NCBI GenBank assembly: GCA_017624275.1
Contig: JAGANG010000058.1
Span: forward strand, 1 to 40,393
DNA length: 40,393 bases
Direction of reading: 5' to 3'
Origin: Spirochaetales bacterium
Lineage (GTDB): Bacteria; Spirochaetota; GWE2-31-10
Shown: positions 9,630-17,549 of the stretch, in pieces
Layout of the letters: each line of letters opens with the position of its first letter
Position numbering within the stretch: position 1 is the first letter of the stretch
Notes under the pieces: model-generated
Seen by the model: only the letters and a program-made list of their open reading frames with translations
The model's database searches: none
Told to the model about the DNA's origin: nothing
Made by a program: the position numbers and the translations under genes

Positions 9630-9644
9630 TAGGAGTAACAGAGT

Positions 9645-12600
9645 ATGAGAAATATAAAAATTTTAAATGTAATTATGTTTTTAATATTGCTTGCAGGTTG
9701 TTCTCAACCGAACTTTTTCGTCGGCGGAGGTCAATCATTAGACTTGGAAGCTCCTAAACTTACTCTTTTGACTCCAAGTAACTTTTCATTTGTTCCGTCA
9801 GATTTTACCGTAGAAGGTATAGTTACCGATAATGTCGGTATAGAAAAAGTCGTTGTCACAGTATACAACAATGAAAATGAAAAAATAAAAGACTATAATG
9901 CAAGCATTTCAGGTGAAAATTTTAAAGTTGAAATTAAAGAGTTTGAAAGCGGAGAATACAGCCTGGTTGTAAATGCTTATGATGAAGCAAATAATACATC
10001 AACAACATCTTCAAAGTCTATTTCTATTACAGTTGATGCAGGTAATTCCAATTTAGTATTGCGAGAACCTTTATTGTTCTCCGGTTTATCAGAAGAAACA
10101 TTAGATTCAAAAAAATATCATGTATACGCAGATTTGGATTATTTTAGAAATGAAGATTTCAATATATCAGGAACAATCGAAGAAGATTACGGAATCAGTG
10201 CTTTAACTTTACAACTGGAATTTGTCGGAAGTAAAAATGATAATGAACTTTTTGATGCATCAGAAGACAATCCGATTGTTTACAATTATCGTATTTTCAA
10301 GAAAAACGGAGATTATTATTACAATGACGGAAATAATAACGTTTTAGCTGATAATTTATTCAGTGGTTCTTTAAGTAATTTTACTTTTAAAGTTGACAGC
10401 AGCAAATTATTTATAAATAAAAAATCTTTAAATTATAATCAAAGACATTTCTTCAAGGTTCGTATAATTGCAGAAAAAAGAACTACTCCGGTTGAAAGTT
10501 TTGATTTTTATCCGGGATATTTATGTGTCTATCCAAAATCAAACGAGCCGTGGTGTGTGCCGTCTTTTGCACAAGGAACATCATTTCCGGCAGGTAACAG
10601 CATTTTCGGTGAAGCCTACGATGATGACGGACTTTGTGAAAGCAGCGTATTTTATTGTATAGCAGCTAAAGATAAAACTATGCCGAAATTGGAAGATTTC
10701 CTTACTGTAGGAAACAGTACCAACGATACAACAATATTAACTTGGAAAATAGATTTATCTGAAGATATATTACCCGGAAATTATAACTTGTGGTATTACG
10801 CAAAAGATAAAAAAGGTGTTTTTGCTAAAGAAACAGAAAATGCAACAAAGCCGACTGTTTCTTCCATCAATTTCATCGTACCGGATCCGGGTCAACCGAT
10901 AAGTGATGTTGAAATGTTTAAAGGTACCGACAAAAGTACAAAAGTAGCAGAGTATCCGTCCGATGAAAAAGGAGATTTTTTACTTGCCGGAAATGCTTAC
11001 GATACATCTAACGTTCAAGCTGTAATTTTTGCATGGGTTCCTCAAAAGACTCCCGTACCTGATTGGAAAGAAACCGATTGGTCTGAATATATCGATGAAA
11101 ATTGGAATGCTGACGGAGCTTTTTTAAAAGGAATAAAATATTGGCGAATTCCTTTGGGAACTCCGGAAACGACAGCGGACAATCGTAAAAGTTACGAAAT
11201 CTCACTTCAATTAAATGATCGTGAAGATTTTATATTAGAAGACGGAACTATTGAATACAATAACAAGCATTTTTATATTTTTACTAAAGGTGCCGACGAT
11301 GCAGAAGGCAATAAAAAGTTTACCATTGTCAATTTTACAATTCCTAAAGACCTTATTCCGCCGGAAACAAACGTCACCAACCCAAGCAAAGATGATACTG
11401 AAAACGATCAAAATTTACCTATAACCTTTGATATTTCTGCCATAGATAATGAAAATATTGTAGACAAAGTTTACATTAACACAAACGGTTTAAATGCTGA
11501 AAAACAAGCTGTTTTAAAAGACGGCAAATGGCAAGTTACGATAGACAGTGTTGATTTCATTGAAAATGAGATTAATGAAGTCAAAAAATTTATTGTAACA
11601 GCTGAAGATTTATACGGAAATAAAAATCAATCCATCAGAAGTATAAAAATAAAAAATACTGCTATATCAATAAGTAAAGTCACATCAGCAGATGATGTCG
11701 TAAATATTACAAAAAGTAACGGTGAAATAGAGATTCACGTTATCGCAGAAGATATAATTACTAAAGTTACGGGAGAACCTCGTTTAAAACTAAACGTAGC
11801 TAATATTTTCAATTCTGGCACTGTATATGCAAAATACAAATCAAAAGAAATAATTGATGAATCTAAAACAAAATTGATTTTTAGCTATACAATTTCTAAC
11901 GGTGACAGTGCAGTTCCGTTAAATGTAGATGCAATCGAACTAAACGATGGAACTATTGCAAACTCTACGGGAAACAGTATCAGTGGAGACATTCCTGTAC
12001 GCGGTGCTAATTCTCTTAAAAATCGCAATATTATAGTAGATACTACAGCTCCGCAAATTCAATCTATTATTACATCTGTTCCTAAAGGAGCATACGGTAA
12101 AGGCAGCCAAATAGATATAAAAGTAAGTTTCGACAGGATTTTAGGAACATTGGATTCATCCGGTTCTTCCACACTTATTTTGAATACCGTTTTCGGCGGA
12201 AAGAAAGTATTGTTTGATTCAAATAACACAATCGTATCCGGTAATACGGTAACATTTAATTATGTGGTATCCGACGGGGAAAATACCGAAAACCTCGATG
12301 TATTAACTTTTGAAAATGACGGAATGATTGCTGATGACAGAGGAAATAAAGCTATTACTACAGATTGCCAAAGAATGCTTGCAAATTTTCGTGAAATAAT
12401 TATCGATACGACAGTTCCGCAAGTTGTATCTTACGGTGTAAACGGTGTCAGCGGAAAAGATATCAATACAATTACATATAATACTAATGTCAATTCTAAA
12501 ATTGAAATCGATTTTAATGAAGACATAATGAAAAACAGCGGTTCAATATTGCTTGAACGTGTTTACAAATCATATCCGGCAGTTCTTACTAATGAAGAAA

Positions 12601-15068
12601 AAGCAAGTTATAACAGTATCAGAGATTTTTCAGACTACTACTGGAATAAATATTATGTCAATCGATGTATAGGAACCATGAATAATAACGGTGTAGAACC
12701 GGACAGAGAAGCTAAGTGGGTATTAAAATATGATTATGACCACGGAGCTTATGAGACAGCAGCTAAAGCCGGAACATGTAAAGATTTATGGAATTATTTT
12801 GCCGACGTAGGAGCTACTGCGGGTAAATATGTGGACTACAACTGTATCCGAATCGATGTAAACAGTGGTCTGGTAAAAGTAGACGGTAATAAAGTCACTA
12901 TTACACCTCCTAATGATTTACCTGAAGGAATAATGTTTTACATTAACGTTGCGGAAGGTGTTTTCCTTGACCGTGCAAATAATAAAAATGCAACAAGTAG
13001 AGCTTGCAAGTTTGAAACTGTCAATGCGGCTGCTCCGGTGGTTCGTATAAATAAATTGTCCGGAATGGAAAGCGGAAGCCAGCCTAAAAGTACTACATTT
13101 AAAATAAGCAGTGAAACATATAACGCATCATATTATTATGGTTTTGTTAATACTAAAGACAGCGGAAACATTCCTACAGAAGCTCCGACTGTAGACAAAC
13201 CTTATACAACACCTGTCAGTATCGGAAACGGTGATGCAAATGCTTATGTTTATAAAATCTTTGCTAAGACAAAAAATAAAAACAATGAAAATTACAGTGG
13301 TGAAACAAAAGAACTTGCTTTCAAAACCGTAATCACTAATTTAAATGACGGAGCATTTGGTTCTGACAGTACCGGCGGACCGGCATCTACTACAGAATTT
13401 CCTTTGGCGTGGGGAGAATATGTAAAATCTTCTGTAAACGTAAACGGAGGATATATGTCTAAAGCTACAAACGGTTACTTGTATAGTTGGCATATACTAA
13501 AAGACTTTCAATATAAATCAGCGAAGTTTGAAAATAACAAACCGGACTATGCTTCCGGAGATTCAAATACTTCAGGATTAGCGGGAGCAAATTGCAAATG
13601 CGGAACATCACTTGAAAAGAAACAACACACAATCAGTGCAGAGTATACGGTTGCAACCGGAGAAGCTCTATATTTTGCTCTTACCGGTAATTCAACAGCG
13701 ATAAAAGGAACACAAAGCGGAACAACTTGGAGTTCTACTGTTTCCGGTTCTGTCACTACATTTTATGTATACAAAGGACCTGCGTCTTTGGGAGATTCTG
13801 TTAATATTAATAATACTTCGCTTGTTTGTTCTACTAAAAGTTTTAGTATCGATGCATTAATGCCGGTAACTCCTATATTCCCGAAACCTGTTACTTTAAC
13901 CGCAACTTGCACATGTGCTGCAGGTGAGGCTCTGTATTTTACTGGAACTTTCGACGGAGCAAATAACAATGCCATTGCGTTTAAAGGTACATTAACCGGT
14001 ACAAATACTTGGACTTTTGATACATACGGTTTTACCGGAATGACATGGAAGGTATTGAAAGGTGATGATTCTCTTGGTGATAAAGTGACTATTGCAGGAA
14101 GTTCGCTTTTATCAATGAAAGGAAGTGTTTCGTATCCTATAATTAAAACAACACCGGTATTCCCGACACCTGTGACGTTGACGGCAACTTACAGCGGTTG
14201 TAAAACTGGGGAAAATATTTATTTCAGCGGAGACTTCCACGGAGCAGAAAATGGAACCGTAGCATTGAAAGGAACACAGAGCGGATCGACTTGGACTTTG
14301 ACCGTTACGGCGGATACTGACGCTTTCAGTTGGTATGTATTAAAAGGTAAAACTTCATCTTCGGCGGTAGCTAACAGTGGTTTGTTAAAAATGAACGAAA
14401 ATGCAGAGACAGCTCCGACTGATAAAAGTATCGCAAATCCTACTTTCCCTGAAGGTAGAATAGCCGTAACTTGCACAAGTGGACTAAGCAGTACTGAGGC
14501 TATATATTTTGCCGGAACATTTGACGGAGGTTCTACATCTACAGCTGTAAAAGGAACTAAAGATTCTGTTACCGGTGAGTGGTACCATGATGTAACATTC
14601 GGTAAAAAAGGAAGCTCTTTCACTTGGAAAGTGTACAAAGGAAGTAATTCCGGAGGTTCTTCTATAAGCACAAGCAGCCTTACACCTGCACAAGGAACTA
14701 ATTCATTTACCGGAGTGGGAACTCAAACTGTGACATTCCCGACTGCTACATATATATATTTCAAACCTGATTCAAAATGGGCTAGTGCAGGTGCTCGTTT
14801 TGCGGCTTATTTCTATGGTAATGGCAATAAATGGGTTAGTATGACAAAAGGTTCTGACGGAATATATTATTGTGAAAAACCTTCCGGTTATACAAATGTT
14901 ATCTTTGTCAGAATGAATCCTGAAACAACTGATAATAATTGGGATAACAAATGGAATCAGACAGCTGATTTAACTATTCCGACAAACGGTAATAACTATT
15001 TTATACTCAATAACTGTACAGATAACGACTCATGGGATAAGATTGGCGGTACTTGGTCTAAAAAATAG
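9645..15068 (+). CDS. Giant modular surface lipoprotein with Ig-like repeats and C-terminal starch-binding-like modules (paralogue B)
   Basis: This 1807-residue protein has a canonical lipobox (LLAGC, Cys19). Residues up to about 1300 follow the same module order as the upstream gene: Ig-like blocks, 'GAYGKGSQIDIKVSF'-type repeats near 675 and 804, a 'KIEIDFNEDIM' module near 926 and an 'APVVRINKLSG' module near 1130. Then four tandem modules begin near 1326, 1412, 1506 and 1601, each with (A/N)(L/I)YF near the start and ending F/W-x-V-x-KG. They recall CBM20/48-like beta-sandwiches. Residues 1702-1807 match the CBM26 pattern (YIYFKPDSKW, FAAYFYGNG, WVSM, FVRMNP, WNQTADLTIPTNGNN). Likely role: surface binding of starch or another alpha-glucan. 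It starts 15 bases after the upstream stop, with its own AGGAG, so the pair is an operon. Confidence 0.8.
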   Translation: MRNIKILNVIMFLILLAGCSQPNFFVGGGQSLDLEAPKLTLLTPSNFSFVPSDFTVEGIVTDNVGIEKVVVTVYNNENEKIKDYNASISGENFKVEIKEFESGEYSLVVNAYDEANNTSTTSSKSISITVDAGNSNLVLREPLLFSGLSEETLDSKKYHVYADLDYFRNEDFNISGTIEEDYGISALTLQLEFVGSKNDNELFDASEDNPIVYNYRIFKKNGDYYYNDGNNNVLADNLFSGSLSNFTFKVDSSKLFINKKSLNYNQRHFFKVRIIAEKRTTPVESFDFYPGYLCVYPKSNEPWCVPSFAQGTSFPAGNSIFGEAYDDDGLCESSVFYCIAAKDKTMPKLEDFLTVGNSTNDTTILTWKIDLSEDILPGNYNLWYYAKDKKGVFAKETENATKPTVSSINFIVPDPGQPISDVEMFKGTDKSTKVAEYPSDEKGDFLLAGNAYDTSNVQAVIFAWVPQKTPVPDWKETDWSEYIDENWNADGAFLKGIKYWRIPLGTPETTADNRKSYEISLQLNDREDFILEDGTIEYNNKHFYIFTKGADDAEGNKKFTIVNFTIPKDLIPPETNVTNPSKDDTENDQNLPITFDISAIDNENIVDKVYINTNGLNAEKQAVLKDGKWQVTIDSVDFIENEINEVKKFIVTAEDLYGNKNQSIRSIKIKNTAISISKVTSADDVVNITKSNGEIEIHVIAEDIITKVTGEPRLKLNVANIFNSGTVYAKYKSKEIIDESKTKLIFSYTISNGDSAVPLNVDAIELNDGTIANSTGNSISGDIPVRGANSLKNRNIIVDTTAPQIQSIITSVPKGAYGKGSQIDIKVSFDRILGTLDSSGSSTLILNTVFGGKKVLFDSNNTIVSGNTVTFNYVVSDGENTENLDVLTFENDGMIADDRGNKAITTDCQRMLANFREIIIDTTVPQVVSYGVNGVSGKDINTITYNTNVNSKIEIDFNEDIMKNSGSILLERVYKSYPAVLTNEEKASYNSIRDFSDYYWNKYYVNRCIGTMNNNGVEPDREAKWVLKYDYDHGAYETAAKAGTCKDLWNYFADVGATAGKYVDYNCIRIDVNSGLVKVDGNKVTITPPNDLPEGIMFYINVAEGVFLDRANNKNATSRACKFETVNAAAPVVRINKLSGMESGSQPKSTTFKISSETYNASYYYGFVNTKDSGNIPTEAPTVDKPYTTPVSIGNGDANAYVYKIFAKTKNKNNENYSGETKELAFKTVITNLNDGAFGSDSTGGPASTTEFPLAWGEYVKSSVNVNGGYMSKATNGYLYSWHILKDFQYKSAKFENNKPDYASGDSNTSGLAGANCKCGTSLEKKQHTISAEYTVATGEALYFALTGNSTAIKGTQSGTTWSSTVSGSVTTFYVYKGPASLGDSVNINNTSLVCSTKSFSIDALMPVTPIFPKPVTLTATCTCAAGEALYFTGTFDGANNNAIAFKGTLTGTNTWTFDTYGFTGMTWKVLKGDDSLGDKVTIAGSSLLSMKGSVSYPIIKTTPVFPTPVTLTATYSGCKTGENIYFSGDFHGAENGTVALKGTQSGSTWTLTVTADTDAFSWYVLKGKTSSSAVANSGLLKMNENAETAPTDKSIANPTFPEGRIAVTCTSGLSSTEAIYFAGTFDGGSTSTAVKGTKDSVTGEWYHDVTFGKKGSSFTWKVYKGSNSGGSSISTSSLTPAQGTNSFTGVGTQTVTFPTATYIYFKPDSKWASAGARFAAYFYGNGNKWVSMTKGSDGIYYCEKPSGYTNVIFVRMNPETTDNNWDNKWNQTADLTIPTNGNNYFILNNCTDNDSWDKIGGTWSKK
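13619..14640 (+). repeat. Four tandem ~90-95-codon modules in the giant lipoprotein
   Basis: Module starts (codons near 1326, 1412, 1506 and 1601) are spaced 86, 94 and 95 codons. Conserved marks are 'GE(A/N)(L/I)YF', '(V/A/F)KGT' and a closing 'KG'. Modules 2 and 3 share an FPxPVTLTAT start. The copies have diverged at the DNA level. Confidence 0.75.
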
Positions 15069-15091
15069 TAAAACAAAATAACCACCCAAAC

Positions 15092-15147
15092 GAGGCTGTC
15101 CAAGAAGTTATCAAACAAAACTTCAAAAGGGCAGCCCCTTTTTTTAT
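15092..15147 (+). terminator. Terminator after the giant lipoprotein operon
   Basis: GAGGCTGTCC (15092-15101) pairs with GGGCAGCCCC (15129-15138), with a GAAGTT/AACTTC inner helix, followed by seven or more T. The remaining bases to 15248 hold no coding sequence. Confidence 0.8.
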
Positions 15148-15248
15148 TTCTACATTTAAATAATAAAATTCGCCGAATCGCTTAAAAACCGAAAACATAT
15201 CAAATCGGGTGGGTTTTGCATTTTTATGTTTTGTGATATATTGCGTCC

Positions 15249-15962
15249 ATGAATGTAATCATATTAGCTGCCGGCTGCGGTAAAAGATTCGGAACCGAGC
15301 TTCCGAAGCAATATTTATTATTAAACAACAAGCCGGTTTTGTTTTATAGTTTAAAAGTATTTGAAAAAAGTCCGTTAGTAAAATCCATCAGCGTCGTAAT
15401 TTCACAAAACGCACAAAATTTATACGATGATTTTATTCGACATTACAAAAATGACTTTACAAAACTTACTCCACCGATTTTCGGCGGTAAAGAACGGCGT
15501 GATTCCGTATTCAATGCAATGTCTGAATTATCAAAAAATTTTATTCCAGATGATAATCTGATTGCTATTCATGACAGTGCAAGACCTCTTTTATCAAATA
15601 ATTTACTTGATAATTTATATAAAACAGCAAAAGAATTCGGAGGTGCTGTCCCGGCTTTACCTTTGACTGATACAGTAAAAGAAGTTGATAAAAACGACTT
15701 TATTATTGCCAATCCGATTCGTGAAAAACTAAAAGCTGTTCAGACTCCGCAAATTTTTGACTTTGCAGAATATTGGAATGCAATTCAAATCTGTGAGAAA
15801 AAAAATATTCCGGTAACAGATGATTCTGAAACATTTTCATGTTTTTCATCAAAAAAGGTAAAACTTATTCCCGGGGATTCTCGCTTATTTAAGATTACTT
15901 ATAAGGAAGATATTGAACAAGCTGAAAAAATAATCAACAAGGATAACGAATGGAAATTTTAA
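15249..15962 (+). CDS. ispD: 2-C-methyl-D-erythritol 4-phosphate cytidylyltransferase
   Basis: This 237-residue cytoplasmic enzyme transfers CMP from CTP to methylerythritol 4-phosphate, step three of the MEP isoprenoid pathway. The N-terminal nucleotide loop reads LAAGCGKRFG (residues 6-15), followed by PKQY with the catalytic-type Lys20. 'HDSARPL' and 'DTVKEV' are the other typical motifs. The length is normal. The gene overlaps ispF by 13 bases, so the two are translationally linked. No ribosome site precedes the ATG; a TATATT box at 15237-15242 would place transcription start close to the ATG, which may mean a leaderless message. Confidence 0.94.
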   Translation: MNVIILAAGCGKRFGTELPKQYLLLNNKPVLFYSLKVFEKSPLVKSISVVISQNAQNLYDDFIRHYKNDFTKLTPPIFGGKERRDSVFNAMSELSKNFIPDDNLIAIHDSARPLLSNNLLDNLYKTAKEFGGAVPALPLTDTVKEVDKNDFIIANPIREKLKAVQTPQIFDFAEYWNAIQICEKKNIPVTDDSETFSCFSSKKVKLIPGDSRLFKITYKEDIEQAEKIINKDNEWKF

Positions 15963-16429
15963 TAGGGAACGGTTACGATTTACATCGTCTGGTAACTAAA
16001 AGAGATTTTATCTTAGGCGGAATAAAAATTGATTACAATAAAGGTTTTTTAGCACATTCCGACGGAGATGTTTTATTTCACGCACTTATCGACAGTTTGC
16101 TTGGAGCTTTGGCATTAGGAGACATCGGCGGACATTTTCCCGACAAATCTCCGGAATACAAAAATATAGATTCTTCTATTTTACTAAAGAAAACATTAGA
16201 ACTTGTAGCTCAAAATAATGCCCGAATAGGCAATATCGACATTAACGTAATTTGTCAAGCTCCCAAATTAGCACCGCATATTTTGTCTATACGTGAAAAT
16301 ATTTCAAAAATTACCGAAGTGCCATTAAATCGAGTTTCTGTAAAAGCTAAAACTAAAGAAAAAGTCGACGCTGTAGGCAAGGGAAAAGCCGTAGAAGTTT
16401 TTTGCAGCGTCTTATTGTATAAAGATTAA
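15950..16429 (+). CDS. ispF: 2-C-methyl-D-erythritol 2,4-cyclodiphosphate synthase
   Basis: This 159-residue enzyme closes the cyclodiphosphate ring in the MEP pathway, releasing CMP. Zinc ligands D10, H12 and H44 are in YDLH and LFHALID. The LGDIGGHFPD loop and the C-terminal KAKTKEKVDAVGKGKAVE segment are present. The start codon lies inside the end of ispD. In some spirochetes and proteobacteria the two enzymes are fused; here they are separate but overlapping. Confidence 0.95.
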   Translation: MEILIGNGYDLHRLVTKRDFILGGIKIDYNKGFLAHSDGDVLFHALIDSLLGALALGDIGGHFPDKSPEYKNIDSSILLKKTLELVAQNNARIGNIDINVICQAPKLAPHILSIRENISKITEVPLNRVSVKAKTKEKVDAVGKGKAVEVFCSVLLYKD

Positions 16430-16448
16430 AAAGTTTATTGAGGTTACA

Positions 16449-17549
16449 ATGAATAAAAAACATTTATTTATTTCACTCATCTTTATGATGACAATCACAC
16501 TGTGTGCTGACGAAAATCTTGAAAAGCAATTGGAAAACGGGATTTTCAATATTAAAGAATGGAATATGGCATTTATAAAAGAATCAAATCCATCTTTAAT
16601 GCTTGCCAAACTTTACCAGAATTATAACCGAACTTTTATAAAAAAATACGGTCGCAATAAAGACTTAGAATTATTTATAAAAGAAAAAATGCCGTTTGAA
16701 TCTCAAAAGGCATTATGGGAAAATCTACTGTGGCAAAATAATTCTAATGAATATCTTTCTGAATGCATTACAAACGAAGCAACTTCTGATGAATACAATG
16801 AAGCTCATTATTTGGTAGATTTAAATTTTATCCTTAATTCCCAAAACAACGAAAATGCAGAAGAAATACTTTCACGTGCAGACAGAGCAATGAAGTTTAA
16901 AGATAATTTTCGATTTACCGGAATTGTTCAAAATGCAGCTAAAAGGGCTAAAATTGAATCACGTGTAATAGAAACTGATTATTTTAATTATTTACTAAAA
17001 AAAGATATCAATATAATTGATGATATAAAGTTCAAAGCTCGCTGGGTAGTAAATAATGACGGTACGGTTTTTAATAAAATGGACGCACGTGTAAAAGAGC
17101 GACTTAAAAAGCTTTTATTTCGAACAATTAACAAAACAGATTTTGCAAATCCCTCTTTAGAACCGTTAAATACTCCGGTTTTCCCGGGAGCTGCCGGTTA
17201 TATCACAATGTTTTTCAATACTGATTGCCAATTTTGTAAAACTGAAATCGAATATTTATCAAAAAAACATTTCAAACAAAAAAAACAGCTTTTACTTGTT
17301 AATACTTTGTATAAAGACGCACAAAAAACTAAAGCTGATACTAAAAAATTTATTGAAGAAAACAACGTTACTTTTCCTACTTTTATTGATACAGAAAATT
17401 CACTTGCCGCAAAACTTGGCTTTTCCGGGTTGCCTGTATTCTTGTATGTTCCGCCTCAAGGTAACGAAGCTATTTTGTTTGAAATGAAGATTCCGGGAAA
17501 TATAATAGAAAAATTGAATTGGCTTACAGGAGAACAAAATGAGTTCTAA
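16449..17549 (+). CDS. Exported protein with C-terminal thioredoxin-like domain (CQFC motif)
   Basis: This 366-residue protein has an N-terminal signal peptide (MNKKHLFISL, hydrophobic run, then CADEN). It might be a signal peptidase I substrate; TLCA could also be read as a weak lipobox. Residues about 25-240 are helical, Asn/Glu/Lys-rich and unrecognised. From about 247 a thioredoxin-like fold follows, with FFNTDCQFCKTE, i.e. CxxC at 260-263, and a cis-proline segment GLPVFLYV near 329, as in TlpA/ResA-type periplasmic thiol oxidoreductases. It lies in the ispDF operon and overlaps the next gene by 11 bases, so it may assist envelope assembly. The substrate is unknown. Confidence 0.78.
   Translation: MNKKHLFISLIFMMTITLCADENLEKQLENGIFNIKEWNMAFIKESNPSLMLAKLYQNYNRTFIKKYGRNKDLELFIKEKMPFESQKALWENLLWQNNSNEYLSECITNEATSDEYNEAHYLVDLNFILNSQNNENAEEILSRADRAMKFKDNFRFTGIVQNAAKRAKIESRVIETDYFNYLLKKDINIIDDIKFKARWVVNNDGTVFNKMDARVKERLKKLLFRTINKTDFANPSLEPLNTPVFPGAAGYITMFFNTDCQFCKTEIEYLSKKHFKQKKQLLLVNTLYKDAQKTKADTKKFIEENNVTFPTFIDTENSLAAKLGFSGLPVFLYVPPQGNEAILFEMKIPGNIIEKLNWLTGEQNEF

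Noticed and set aside
14219..14671. A 150-codon open frame opposite the tandem modules of the giant lipoprotein
   Set aside because: It is explained by the Ser/Thr/Gly-rich codon use of the sense strand; similar antisense frames (13547-13756 and 13763-13975) repeat with the modules, and no ribosome site is present.
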